NCBI RefSeq assembly: GCF_007567505.1
Contig: NZ_CP041783.1
Coordinates: 3,038,001 to 3,102,000, forward strand
Direction: 5' to 3'
DNA: 64,000 nt
DNA from: Shewanella donghaensis
GTDB lineage: Bacteria; Pseudomonadota; Gammaproteobacteria; Enterobacterales; Shewanellaceae
Shown here piece by piece: positions 26,836 to 35,880 of this stretch. The position numbers were made by a program, and so were the translations under genes. The notes below the pieces were generated by a model. The model did no database searches, was not told the origin of the DNA, and worked only from the letters and a program-made list of their open reading frames with translations. The stretch's first letter is position 1. The number at the start of each line of letters is the position of its first letter.

Positions 26836-27848
26836 TATTTAGCGGGATGAACCTCGAGTGTCAGATGCACTATTTTATCAAATTTCGTCATTAATTGTTT
26901 ATATTCGGCCACAGTTTTATCAACTTGCGACTCAAGTATGATTGCTGCAGAGTAATGATCGCCGCTAATTTTCCAAATATGCATGTCTTTTACCACGGCG
27001 AAAGGCTGCAATAATTCTACAATCGATTGGCGATATTGCTGATCAATATTCTCATCTAATAATACCGGACTCGTCTGTTTTAGTAGCCCGTATGTCCACT
27101 TACAGATCACCACAGCGCCGACCATACCCATGACGGCATCAAGCCAATTCCAACCATAGAACTTACCAAAAATAAGCGCCACTATCGCTAATACTGAGGT
27201 CAATGCATCCGCGAGTACATGTAAGTATGCGGCACGTAAATTATGATCATGATGTTTGGGTTGAGCGACTTTTTCATCGTCATGAGAGTGCTCTTGAGAA
27301 TGCTCATGGGAGTGCTTTTCTGAATCTTGGTGCGAATGACTATTAGCGTGGCTATGAGAATGTCCATCTGAATGCCCATGTGAATGCCCATGTGAATGGT
27401 CATGATGATGATCACCCAGTAAAAACATACTCACGACATTCACTGCTAAGCCAATAAAGGCCACTATTATGGCTTCATTAAACTGGATGTTCTGTGGGTT
27501 GAATAAGCGGTTGATGGACTCGACCATCATTAATAATGCGACCACGCCCAATACGATTGCACTGGTATAACCGCCTAAGACACTCACTTTACCCGTTCCA
27601 AAGGAAAACTTGTCACTACCAGCATGTTTTCTAGCATAGCGGTAAGTAAATAAAGTAATGCAAAAAGCCGCCGCATGAGTTCCCATATGCCAGCCATCGG
27701 CCAGTAATGCCATTGAACCAAATATCGTACCGGAGACAATTTCAACCACCATGGCGGTGACGGTTAACATTAATACATAGAGTGTTCGCCTCTCTCCAGA
27801 ACTATGCTGAGAGCTAAACTGATGAGTATGTTCGTTTAAAAATGTCAC
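26835..27848 (-). CDS. Cation diffusion facilitator, zinc/cobalt-type exporter with His-rich loop
   Basis: A 337-residue CDF transporter of the ZitB/CzcD group. Six membrane segments; metal-site motifs HMGTHAA (in the second helix region) and HVLADALTSV (fifth). Between helices 4 and 5 lies a long loop of HDHSHGHSHGHSDGHSHSH-type repeats, about 60 residues, that binds divalent metal. The C-terminal cytoplasmic domain (residues 250-335) matches the family. It exports Zn2+ (possibly also Co2+ or Cd2+) from the cytosol by proton exchange. The cotranscribed MarR gene suggests metal-induced expression. Confidence 0.92.
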   Translation of the reverse strand: MTFLNEHTHQFSSQHSSGERRTLYVLMLTVTAMVVEIVSGTIFGSMALLADGWHMGTHAAAFCITLFTYRYARKHAGSDKFSFGTGKVSVLGGYTSAIVLGVVALLMMVESINRLFNPQNIQFNEAIIVAFIGLAVNVVSMFLLGDHHHDHSHGHSHGHSDGHSHSHANSHSHQDSEKHSHEHSQEHSHDDEKVAQPKHHDHNLRAAYLHVLADALTSVLAIVALIFGKFYGWNWLDAVMGMVGAVVICKWTYGLLKQTSPVLLDENIDQQYRQSIVELLQPFAVVKDMHIWKISGDHYSAAIILESQVDKTVAEYKQLMTKFDKIVHLTLEVHPAK

Positions 27849-27908
27849 AAGGCACCTTTACTTAGTTATTGTTTGCTTATTTTTTAATTATTTTTGGGTT
27901 TTTCAATC

Positions 27909-27929
27909 ATAGTTTGATAGTCAAACTAT
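27909..27929. promoter_or_regulatory. MarR-type operator 1
   Basis: ATAGTTTGA-TAG-TCAAACTAT is a perfect 9-bp dyad with a 3-bp centre, about 60 bp upstream of the CDF-MarR operon. Confidence 0.7.
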
Positions 27930-27943
27930 ATACTCAGATAGTA

Positions 27944-27960
27944 TTTTGACTATCAAACTA
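27944..27960. promoter_or_regulatory. MarR-type operator 2
   Basis: TTTTGA-CTA-TCAAACTA repeats the core of operator 1 in the opposite orientation; the centres are 32 bp apart, three helical turns, so two dimers could bind on one face. Confidence 0.6.
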
Positions 27961-28067
27961 AGTCAATAGCCTTTTATGCCACTTTAGCAATCAGTGAGCT
28001 CGCTCAATGTTTAAGCTTTATTTTGTATTATTTGTTGAAAACAGCAGCAAAAAACTTTAGTATCGCC

Positions 28068-28262
28068 GCGTCTTTGGGGAGTAACTTGCCAACTTACAAT
28101 GTGTAATTGGTTTGTCCGTCAACATAATTGATGCAAAATCATCATGGCGTTCAAGATCTTATGCTTGCTGCATGCAAGTACAGATTTAGTGAGACCATAG
28201 ACAACGATCACAACCCGAGGTGGGGAGTGAGAGTTGTCTTGGTTATCAATAATCCCCGCCTC
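28068..28262 (+). ncRNA. yybP-ykoY (manganese) riboswitch
   Basis: The leader of the next gene contains the hallmarks of the yybP-ykoY aptamer: TTTGGGGAGTAACTTGCC at 28073, GTCCGTCAACATA at 28114 and GTGAGACCATAG at 28189, followed by AGACAAC/GTTGTCT pairing. Downstream, GAGGTGGGGA (28217-28226) can pair with TCCCCGCCTC (28253-28262) just ahead of the AAGAGAA ribosome-binding region, a plausible expression platform. This riboswitch senses Mn2+ and typically switches on exporters of the family encoded here. Exact ends are approximate. Confidence 0.82.
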
Positions 28263-28274
28263 CAAGAGAATATT

Positions 28275-28829
28275 GTGAGCGTTCTAGCTATATCGATTAC
28301 CACTGTTGCACTGGCAGAAATCGGTGACAAAACCCAATTATTATCCCTGCTATTAGCCAGTCGATACCGTAAACCTATCCCCATTATTGCTGCTATCTTT
28401 TTAGCGACGATATTAAATCATGCTCTTGCAGCCTGGCTCGGCGTTGTTGTGGCTGATTATCTAAGCCCTGAAATCCTCACTTGGGTTGTTGCTATCAGCT
28501 TTTTGGCTATGGCTGGCTGGATCCTTATCCCAGATAAACTAGACGAGAACGAAAAAATCTCCAATCGTGGCCCTTTTATTGCCAGCTTTATTGCATTTTT
28601 TATTGCCGAAATCGGTGATAAAACCCAAATTGCCACTTCAATTTTAGGGGCTCAATATGCCGATGCCTTATTCATGGTGGTTCTAGGTACAACTATCGGC
28701 ATGATGTTGGCCAATGTGCCTGTGGTTATCATTGGCAAACTTTCAGCGGATAAACTACCGCTGGATTTGATCCGTAAAGTGACTGCAGTGTTATTCGTAC
28801 TGCTCGCTATTGGCGCGGTAATGATCTAA
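28275..28829 (+). CDS. TMEM165/GDT1 (UPF0016) family manganese exporter
   Basis: A 184-residue, six-helix membrane protein with the two diagnostic ExGDKT motifs, ALAEIGDKTQLL and FIAEIGDKTQIA, one per half of the duplicated fold. Family members export Mn2+ (or exchange Ca2+/Mn2+ with protons). I place the start at the GTG at 28275, preceded by AAGAGAA; a longer frame reaches back to 28128 but runs through the riboswitch and encodes no membrane protein sequence. Riboswitch and product agree on Mn2+ as the regulated ion. Confidence 0.9.
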   Translation: MSVLAISITTVALAEIGDKTQLLSLLLASRYRKPIPIIAAIFLATILNHALAAWLGVVVADYLSPEILTWVVAISFLAMAGWILIPDKLDENEKISNRGPFIASFIAFFIAEIGDKTQIATSILGAQYADALFMVVLGTTIGMMLANVPVVIIGKLSADKLPLDLIRKVTAVLFVLLAIGAVMI

Positions 28830-28853
28830 TCCGCTAAATGATATGGCACAAAA

Positions 28854-28881
28854 ATGGGTAACCAAATACTCGGTTACCCAT
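28854..28881 (+). terminator. Terminator after the Mn exporter
   Basis: ATGGGTAACC and GGTTACCCAT form a perfect 10-bp stem with an 8-nt loop; CTCTTTT follows. Confidence 0.8.
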
Positions 28882-28925
28882 GACTCTTTTCATCTATCCT
28901 CAAGCGCTTTATTCCTAAGTGCTAG

Positions 28926-30494
28926 CTAGGGCCTAAAAAAACGTGATTCTTGGGATACTTGATTTAATTTAGCTGAAACCACCATGCCTTTAGGAGTAAC
29001 TTCAGTAATAGAAAACTCGAGATTATCAAAGGACTTTGAAGCATTGTTCGCTTCATCCATAAGCGCTGAACTCTGGCTAACGATTGTATTTGGATTAATG
29101 ATAACGGTGCGTCTCACCGTTAGCGGATACTCTAACTGCTCGGCAGCACTAATCATCACTAAAGTGTCATTAGGGATCTCAAATTGAGACTGTAAATCAT
29201 CAGTGGCCTTAACATTAATCCGATAGAAAGCTGCTTGCTGGGTTTTATTCCTAATTTTTAATAGATAGCTATTCTCAGTCACCGTGTCGCTGACTTCACG
29301 GTACAGACTTTGACGATCGCGAATCACATTCAGTTGAATATCACTGCGTTGATTTAAGTCCATCACAATCAGTAACAACATAATGATTAACGCACTGGCG
29401 TAACCCACCGCTTTAACAGACCATATAGAAGGCTTAGCTTCACCTTTCAACGCATTTTCACTGGTAAAGCTAATAAGGTTTTGTTGGTAACCAAACTTAT
29501 CCATCGTTTGATTACACGCATCAACACAGGCACCGCAATTGATACACTCATATTGCAAACCATTACGGATATCTATCCCTGTAGGGCAAACATCAACACA
29601 AAGGTGGCAATCAACACAATCACCTAAACTTGAGCCACCGAAACTTAAGACATCTAAAGTTGCATCAGTTTTAATATCAACAATATTGCTTACAGGTGGT
29701 TTATCAGTCTTCTTTAAACGTTTGCGTGGGCCGCGATTTTCACCGCGAGCAGCATCGTAGCTTACTGTTTTAGTATTAGAATCAAACATCACGGCTTGAA
29801 AGCGTGAATATGGGCAGCAATGTAAGCACATCATTTCGCGCATCCAGCCCGCATTAATATAGGTACATATGGCGAAAAACCACACCCACACTCCGGTCCA
29901 AAAGCCACTACTCAAAGTGAAGATGTCTAAATACAGCTCTCTTGCAGGCATAAAGTAGCCCATGAAACCACAACCTGTTACCAATGCCGTTAACATCCAC
30001 AGACTGTGCTTGGTGAATCTTTTGCGCACTTTAACAATAGATAAGGGCGCTTTATCTAAAGCTGACCGATGATGATGGCTGCCTTCAATTTTAGCCTCTA
30101 TCCACATAAACATCGCAGTCCATGCGGTTTGCGGACAAAGAAATCCACACCAGACTCGCCCCCAATAAACGGTAATGAAAAATAATGCAAAGGCCGCTGC
30201 CATGAAAAACCATGCCAAAACGGTAAAATCTTGTGGCCATAAGGTGACATCAAAAAAGAAGAATTGCTGCTTGGTGACATCAAACAGTATTGCCTGACGC
30301 CCTTGATAATTCATGAATGGCAGTAAAAAGAACATCAAAATAAGCAAGCTATTGCTGCTTTTCCGAATACGTTGAAATAGACCTTTTTGTTCTCGCACAT
30401 GTATTTTATCTAAGTGGCTTTTATTACCATAAATATTAACAATGGGGATTGATTGACTTGCGGTAGTGACAGCACGAGATACAGGCTCAGACAT
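28926..30494 (-). CDS. ccoG: Cytochrome c oxidase accessory protein CcoG (RdxA/FixG)
   Basis: A 522-residue membrane iron-sulfur protein. Membrane segments flank the GRVWCGFLCPQTAWTAMFMW motif of the family; a ferredoxin-like domain has two 4Fe-4S motifs (CVDCHLCVDVCP and CINCGACVDACN); the C-terminal third is an Ig-like periplasmic domain. CcoG takes part in copper delivery for cbb3 oxidase assembly, probably by reducing Cu(II). The gene stands apart from any ccoNOPQ cluster in this window. Upstream lie a minus-strand sigma-54 promoter (30530-30546) and palindromic sites, and the next gene encodes a sigma-54 activator. Confidence 0.93.
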   Translation of the reverse strand: MSEPVSRAVTTASQSIPIVNIYGNKSHLDKIHVREQKGLFQRIRKSSNSLLILMFFLLPFMNYQGRQAILFDVTKQQFFFFDVTLWPQDFTVLAWFFMAAAFALFFITVYWGRVWCGFLCPQTAWTAMFMWIEAKIEGSHHHRSALDKAPLSIVKVRKRFTKHSLWMLTALVTGCGFMGYFMPARELYLDIFTLSSGFWTGVWVWFFAICTYINAGWMREMMCLHCCPYSRFQAVMFDSNTKTVSYDAARGENRGPRKRLKKTDKPPVSNIVDIKTDATLDVLSFGGSSLGDCVDCHLCVDVCPTGIDIRNGLQYECINCGACVDACNQTMDKFGYQQNLISFTSENALKGEAKPSIWSVKAVGYASALIIMLLLIVMDLNQRSDIQLNVIRDRQSLYREVSDTVTENSYLLKIRNKTQQAAFYRINVKATDDLQSQFEIPNDTLVMISAAEQLEYPLTVRRTVIINPNTIVSQSSALMDEANNASKSFDNLEFSITEVTPKGMVVSAKLNQVSQESRFFRP

Positions 30495-30529
30495 ATGCTT
30501 ATTCCTAAATTCAAAATACCCTTAGGAAT

Positions 30530-30546
30530 AGCAAGACATACGCCAA
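30530..30546 (-). promoter_or_regulatory. Sigma-54 promoter of ccoG
   Basis: On the minus strand TTGGCGTATGTCTTGCT gives TTGGC and TTGCT with GG and GC exactly 10 bp apart, as in -24/-12 promoters. The predicted start of transcription is about 25 bp before the ccoG start codon. Confidence 0.7.
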
Positions 30547-30605
30547 CACTGAATTGTGGTTAACCTACTGATTAATAATACTAAAATTCACAATAACAAT
30601 AAATA

Positions 30606-30645
30606 AAGTCACGATATATCACTTTTTAGCGATATATCGTGACTT
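30606..30645. promoter_or_regulatory. 15-bp inverted repeat, probable enhancer of ccoG
   Basis: AAGTCACGATATATC and GATATATCGTGACTT form a perfect inverted repeat with a 10-bp centre. It reads as two copies, 18 bp apart, of a 16-bp palindromic site of the form TCACGAyATwTCGyGA, also found at 32310 before the neighbouring regulator. It sits 90-125 bp upstream of the ccoG start, the usual distance for sigma-54 activators. It could also act as a terminator for the regulator gene. Confidence 0.65.
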
Positions 30646-30706
30646 ATGATGATATGAATGATCTCGGCTTTTGAAACACAAGAAACTGTGATTATGTTCT
30701 TAGCAC

Positions 30707-32257
30707 TCATCTGGAAATAAGCAGTTTCTTCATTCTCGATCTAAGTGTACTAGGTGGCAAACCTAGTAAAGTTGCAGCTCCATTAGCACCAGATATCCGC
30801 CATTGAGTTTTTACTAATACTTCGCGAATATGCGCCGCCTCCGCCTGTGCTAGCGTCATAACATGTTTCGGCTGTACGTTAGCAGTATGTGCATTTTGTA
30901 GAGTAAGACTATTAAAATCCAAGGTGTTGTTTTGTGTAAGAATAATCTCGCGCTCAATTAAGTTCTGCAATTCCCTGACATTACCCGGCCAAGCATAATG
31001 CTGTAATTTTTTGAATCCTTTAGCACTCACTTTAGTGATTTTCTTACCCAGCTTTTGGCTTAATGAGCCAACCAGATCGCTAACCAATTCAGCTAAATCT
31101 TCACTGCGATCACGCAGTGGCGGTACTAAAATAGGAAATACATTCAAGCGGTAATAGAGATCCATTCGAAACAAACCCAGCTCCACTCTAGCTTGCAGAT
31201 CATGATGAGTTGCTGCGATTAGCCGAATATTGACCTTAATGGATTCACTGCTGCCTACACGCTCAAAGGTTTGCTCTTGAATCACGCGTAATAGTTTTGA
31301 TTGAGCTGCAAGACTTAACTCAGCTATTTCATCCAGAAATAAAGTGCCGTTATGTGCCAGCTCAAAACGGCCTTTGCGGCGACTTGTGGCGCCAGTAAAG
31401 GCGCCTTTTTCATGACCAAACAGTTCACTTTCCAAAATAGAGGCCGAAAATGCAGCACAATTAACGCTGACCATAGGCTGGTCTTTACGATGACTTAATT
31501 GATGAAGACTACGTGCCACCAGCTCTTTACCTGTGCCATTTTCACCACAAATTAGCACCGTACTATCAGTATTGGCCACCAAACTAATTTGTTGTGTCAG
31601 GTGCTTAATAGCCTGACTACTTCCTGATAAACCAGTAGCCCCCTGCTTACCTTGAAGTTCAGTGAGTAAATATTGATTCTCTGATGCTAAGCGCTCAGAA
31701 AGCGCCTGCACTTGTGCCAAAGCCTCTCGTAATGAACTTTCGGTATGCTTTTGAATACTGACATCACGAAATATCGCGATAACCCCAATCAACACTCCAT
31801 GGTCATATACCGGAGTCGAGCTGTAATAAACCGGAAAGCAGCTACCGTCTTTGCGCCAAAACACGTCTTCACTGACTTGTCTTGCTACCCCATCGTGCAA
31901 AGTACGATATATCGGGCAATCTTCTCGAGGATAATGGCGACCATCTGCATGACTATGGTGATGACAATCATGAATATTATTACCAATCAATTCTTCACTT
32001 TTCCAGCCGGTCATTTTCTCGGCTGCAGGATTGATAAAAACGGCATTACCATCGAGGTCAAAGCCATACACTCCCTCAGTTATAGCCGAAAGTAATAAGG
32101 TGTTTTCTGGTAAAAAATGACTGCTTTTTATATCAGAACTTACATTCGGGCTAATACTCGATCTGGCACTAGAGCTAATATTTGAGCTGGTACTGGAGCT
32201 AGGGCTAACACTTACATGAGCATGAGCACTGACATTAACGGAGTGGGGTTTATTCAT
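30707..32257 (-). CDS. PAS-domain sigma-54-dependent transcriptional activator
   Basis: About 516 residues from the ATG at 32257; a longer frame from a GTG at 32329 would read through the operator. After a Ser-rich linker comes a PAS domain containing a His/Cys-rich segment (DCHHHSHADGRHYPREDCPIY), then an AAA+ domain with Walker A GENGTGKELVA, the sigma-54 contact GAFTGA and Walker B GTLFLDEIAEL, and a Fis-type HTH (AATLLGLPPSTLRSRMKKL). It should activate sigma-54 promoters; ccoG next door has one. The PAS signal is unknown: the His/Cys segment might bind metal or heme. Confidence 0.88.
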   Translation of the reverse strand: MNKPHSVNVSAHAHVSVSPSSSTSSNISSSARSSISPNVSSDIKSSHFLPENTLLLSAITEGVYGFDLDGNAVFINPAAEKMTGWKSEELIGNNIHDCHHHSHADGRHYPREDCPIYRTLHDGVARQVSEDVFWRKDGSCFPVYYSSTPVYDHGVLIGVIAIFRDVSIQKHTESSLREALAQVQALSERLASENQYLLTELQGKQGATGLSGSSQAIKHLTQQISLVANTDSTVLICGENGTGKELVARSLHQLSHRKDQPMVSVNCAAFSASILESELFGHEKGAFTGATSRRKGRFELAHNGTLFLDEIAELSLAAQSKLLRVIQEQTFERVGSSESIKVNIRLIAATHHDLQARVELGLFRMDLYYRLNVFPILVPPLRDRSEDLAELVSDLVGSLSQKLGKKITKVSAKGFKKLQHYAWPGNVRELQNLIEREIILTQNNTLDFNSLTLQNAHTANVQPKHVMTLAQAEAAHIREVLVKTQWRISGANGAATLLGLPPSTLRSRMKKLLISR

Positions 32258-32309
32258 AATAAGCGCGATACCAACAATATCGTAAAGAGTAGTAGTAATT
32301 ATAACCAAG

Positions 32310-32325
32310 TCACGACATTTCGCGA
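32310..32325. promoter_or_regulatory. Palindromic site upstream of the sigma-54 regulator
   Basis: TCACGACATTTCGCGA, matching the reverse complement of the 30627-30642 site at 13 of 16 positions; about 55 bp upstream of the regulator's start, suggesting autoregulation. Confidence 0.5.
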
Positions 32326-32556
32326 CCACTACTTATCATTCGCGAAGTTTTGTTATAACAGACGATTCATAACAAAGAATTTATCAGTCAATTTCTCATT
32401 AATGTCGATTTATATCTATTAAACACTGGAGATATCGCACTGTGAAATGAGCTTAAATGCGCAAACGTCTCAGGTTCACCATTTTTTAGCTGAGTTTTAT
32501 CGTCCATAAGCACTGTTCTTGCTACAATAAGTCATCAGTATTGTGAGTTACTTTCA

Positions 32557-33498
32557 ATGACAGCAGCTATTTCAGCACGATTCAAACTAGGGTTATTCAT
32601 CGCTATCGGTTTAATCTGCTTAACGCCTTTTATCTCTTCTCCTATCGCTTTGCTCATGGGGTTCACACTTGCCAGCCTTGGCATGGTGCCAAATAACATT
32701 GATTTAAATAAGCTCACCAAACAATTGCTGGCCTATTCAATCGTCGGCCTAGGCTTTGGGATTAACTTACCTGAAGCGATTGCGGCCAGTAGCAATAACC
32801 TAGGGTTAATCGTTGGCTCTATCTTTTTCACGCTGATTCTGGGTTATGGCTTAACGCGATTATTGAAACTAGAACAAAAGACCGGTCACTTGATCAGTTG
32901 TGGTACTGCTATCTGCGGAGGTAGCGCTATCGCGGCAGTAGCGCCTGCGATTAATGCTAAGAACGATCAAATTGCGGTGTCATTGGCATGTATATTTTTA
33001 CTCAATTCAGCGGCATTATTTTTATTTCCCACCATTGGGCATGCGTTATCACTTAGCCAATATGATTTTGGTGTTTGGAGTGCAATTGCTATTCACGATA
33101 CTTCATCTGTGGTTGGCGCCGCATCAGCTTATGGTGATGAAGCTCTTAAAACCGCGACCACCATTAAACTCGCCAGAGCACTTTGGATAATTCCTATCGC
33201 GTTATTGAGTGCGGTCGCTTTTGGCGGTGATAAATCAAAAATATCTATCCCGTATTTTATTGGCTTTTATTGTATCGCCATATTAATCGCCTACTTCATT
33301 CCACAAGGACAAGCCGTTTATGAGGTGCTGTTTAGCGTATCTAAGCAGTTGCTTATCGTGTGTTTATTTTTAATTGGCGCTGGTATCACGGTCAGTAAAA
33401 TGCGTGCTAATGGCCCAAAACCATTATTGTTAGGTATTCTATTATGGCTGGCGATTGGGAGTACTTCACTGGGGTATATCTTACTAACAGGAAGTTAA
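32557..33498 (+). CDS. YeiH/PSE-family putative sulfate exporter
   Basis: A 313-residue protein with about ten membrane segments. The central blocks [19 protein letters not shown] and [18 protein letters not shown] are diagnostic of the UPF0324/YeiH family, proposed to export sulfate or related small anions from sulfonate or thiosulfate metabolism. It is divergent from the sigma-54 regulator, 300 bp away. Substrate not established. Confidence 0.88.
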   Translation: MTAAISARFKLGLFIAIGLICLTPFISSPIALLMGFTLASLGMVPNNIDLNKLTKQLLAYSIVGLGFGINLPEAIAASSNNLGLIVGSIFFTLILGYGLTRLLKLEQKTGHLISCGTAICGGSAIAAVAPAINAKNDQIAVSLACIFLLNSAALFLFPTIGHALSLSQYDFGVWSAIAIHDTSSVVGAASAYGDEALKTATTIKLARALWIIPIALLSAVAFGGDKSKISIPYFIGFYCIAILIAYFIPQGQAVYEVLFSVSKQLLIVCLFLIGAGITVSKMRANGPKPLLLGILLWLAIGSTSLGYILLTGS

Positions 33499-33564
33499 GT
33501 TGAATTTCTGAAAGGCTTTTGAGTACATGGCAGAACGAACTATCTGTAACAGGAAAAACTCTCG

Positions 33565-33783
33565 TTAAAAGTCTTGTTGATTGAAGTCTGCATGTTTTTT
33601 CTGATGCTGCTCTTGTTGGATATCAGGCTTAGCGAGCGCTAAAGCAATTAAACCACCAAAGGCAAACAGCTCAATAACCGCGCGCGTTAAGCCAATTGTC
33701 TGCACAGAGGCAACAATAGCAATAATACATAAGCAAACAATCGCGCTTGCTTTAAACATTTTTGAGCTTAACAACGCCAACAT
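33565..33783 (-). CDS. Small membrane protein
   Basis: A 72-residue protein with two hydrophobic helices (residues 10-28 and 35-50) and a charged His/Gln-rich tail (QQEQHQKKHADF). The ribosome-binding site is weak. It lies upstream of nothing obvious and is not clearly in an operon with the PqiA-like gene, 107 bp away. Function unknown. Confidence 0.55.
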   Translation of the reverse strand: MLALLSSKMFKASAIVCLCIIAIVASVQTIGLTRAVIELFAFGGLIALALAKPDIQQEQHQKKHADFNQQDF

Positions 33784-33890
33784 AATAATGAGATAACGAC
33801 CTTTTAATTTCTACCAAGATCATTATCGGAATTGTTAGCTTAAGCCGCCAATATCAATTTTTACTATGTTATTCAGATTAAGTTATTTAA

Positions 33891-34535
33891 TTAAAGGTTA
33901 TTCTGCGCTGATTGATTGTCTTTTTTCACACTCGAAGCCATTATCCAGTGACTAGCAATTGAAAATACGCAATAAGCGCTAAAGTAATAAAAGCCCATTT
34001 CAAACTTTGCTGTGGTCGTCAGTAGTTCGCCCATACCAGCAGACGCATTACCTGCCATATAAACAATGATTAACGCCACCACAAATACATCTGCCATCGA
34101 CCACTTACCTATAGCACCTATAAATGTCATTAACCCACGTTGAAAAGGCTTAAATATTGGCAGATTGACCATCAACATTGTAAGTAACTTAATCGCTGGG
34201 AAAACGATACTGAATAAACCCACTAATGCGGCCACCAAGATATTATTAGATTGGTATAGCTCATTGACGGTATCAACAATACTGCGGGTTTTATAAAAGA
34301 CTTCGACTTCACCCTCAATGCTATCAAAGCCAAACATACTTACTGCCATATCCAGCATACTGCGCGCATTGTCTCGCGAACTTTCTGAGAGGCTTTCAGT
34401 GAACATGGTTACACCCGCTTCAACCAGCTCTGATTTTTCAATCGAGCCTTCAATCGTCAAAATGGGCTGAGTCACACCAGGGATTAATAGCGCAAGTGAA
34501 ATAAGAATCACCATAATGCTAAGAAGTGACTTCAT
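33891..34535 (-). CDS. Paraquat-inducible protein A family membrane protein
   Basis: A 214-residue protein with an N-terminal hydrophobic segment, a soluble region (residues 25-95) and three C-terminal membrane helices carrying FIGAIGKWSMADVFVVALII, the hallmark of PqiA-type domains. Only one PqiA module is present and the PqiB/PqiC (MCE) partners are absent. Members are linked to envelope lipid transport; the role here is unproven. Confidence 0.82.
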   Translation of the reverse strand: MKSLLSIMVILISLALLIPGVTQPILTIEGSIEKSELVEAGVTMFTESLSESSRDNARSMLDMAVSMFGFDSIEGEVEVFYKTRSIVDTVNELYQSNNILVAALVGLFSIVFPAIKLLTMLMVNLPIFKPFQRGLMTFIGAIGKWSMADVFVVALIIVYMAGNASAGMGELLTTTAKFEMGFYYFSAYCVFSIASHWIMASSVKKDNQSAQNNL

Positions 34536-34683
34536 CTAAAACTCCGAGATAAAAATAGTTAAGGTAGGCAATAAAGAATATATTAACAATTATTATGGTT
34601 TTTCAATAAGTTGATTTGAAACTTCATTAAAAAGCCATAACGACTTATGCCTAGCTATTATTAAGTAATAAGTAGGTAAGTAA

Positions 34684-35880
34684 TTAATAAAAAGGGCTTG
34701 GATCTACTGCTAATGAGCGGGGAGAAATACCACGATCAATATTAAGATCTGATTTACGCAAGTCGACGAAAGTAATTTCTGTATAACGTTTATGCTTTTG
34801 CGAATAGAAACATTTAACCACTGGGTTTAACGCATCTCTTCCTTTGGATTCCCACACAATACCTACACGCTCATCAGATAGTTGCACCAATGAACCAACC
34901 GGATATATACCAACACAACGTATAAATTCGTATACCAGTGTTTGGTCGAGGTGAAATGGGGTTAAACTCATTAGGATTTTAAAGGCCGCAGCTGGGCTCA
35001 TAGCTTCTTTATAGCAACGTGTAGCAGTGAGCGCATCGAAAATATCAACGATACAGCTCATACGACCATGCAAAGGTATTTCATCGCCTTTTAAACCATT
35101 AGGGTAGCCATTACCATCAAGTTTCTCATGGTGCATTAAACACACATCTTTACTGATCTGAGATAGTCCCTCAGTTTCGTTCATAATTGCTTTAGCATGA
35201 ACTTGATGCATTTTGATTTCTTCAAACTCTTCAGGAGTTAACCTGCCAGGCTTGTGTAAGATTTTATTATCAATCTGAATCTTACCAATATCATGTAAAA
35301 TACCGCCCACTGCCATTTCTTTTAACAGTGCTTTATCTAAATCTAAATGTTTGCCAAAAGTCACCAATAAAAAAGCAACGTTTACTGAGTGTTCCAGTAA
35401 GTAGGCATCTTTAGTTCTCAGAGCTGAAACACATTTAAGCGCATCTGCATCACCCATAACCGACTCAATCATTTTATCAGCAATGTCTTCAAACGGAGCG
35501 ACTTCAACAGCCTTGCCTTCATAAGTTTCAGACAATACCTTTCTAACTAATGATTTCGCTTCACTAAGAATTTTTTTTGCTTGAGCTTGCTTGTTCTCGC
35601 GATTATTGGTGGCTTTTCTTACCAGCGGCTTACTGGCATCGATATCTGGATTAACTTTCTTCTTTAAACCGCAACCATCAGAAGAGCGCTCAACATCTAC
35701 CCACACAGCTTTAATTCCAGCATTGGCTATTTTGAGGATAGAGTCTTTATGTTTAATTTGACCAGCATTACTGATAGCAACTTTGCTATCCTTACGATCG
35801 ATAGCCACCACAAACATACCTAAACCTAATCGGCTCACAGGTATGCGAATAATATCTTTTGACTCAGGTAATGCAGTCAT
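34684..35880 (-). CDS. HD-GYP cyclic di-GMP phosphodiesterase
   Basis: A 398-residue protein: N-terminal DUF3391-type domain (residues 10-110) and an HD-GYP domain with the metal motif GILHDIGKIQ and the signature HHEKLDGNGYPNGL, all residues intact. It should hydrolyse c-di-GMP. A cytoplasmic enzyme with no membrane segment; the diguanylate cyclase at 18599 is an opposing activity encoded in the same window but not linked to it. Confidence 0.92.
   Translation of the reverse strand: MTALPESKDIIRIPVSRLGLGMFVVAIDRKDSKVAISNAGQIKHKDSILKIANAGIKAVWVDVERSSDGCGLKKKVNPDIDASKPLVRKATNNRENKQAQAKKILSEAKSLVRKVLSETYEGKAVEVAPFEDIADKMIESVMGDADALKCVSALRTKDAYLLEHSVNVAFLLVTFGKHLDLDKALLKEMAVGGILHDIGKIQIDNKILHKPGRLTPEEFEEIKMHQVHAKAIMNETEGLSQISKDVCLMHHEKLDGNGYPNGLKGDEIPLHGRMSCIVDIFDALTATRCYKEAMSPAAAFKILMSLTPFHLDQTLVYEFIRCVGIYPVGSLVQLSDERVGIVWESKGRDALNPVVKCFYSQKHKRYTEITFVDLRKSDLNIDRGISPRSLAVDPSPFY

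Noticed and set aside
28128..28274. N-terminal extension of the Mn exporter
   Set aside because: It coincides with the yybP-ykoY aptamer and encodes no membrane-protein sequence typical of the family.
32508..32523. AAGCAC-TGTTC-TTGCT before yeiH as a second sigma-54 promoter
   Set aside because: The -12 half is good, but the essential GG of the -24 element is AG. With the activator site about 200 bp away it is too weak to claim.
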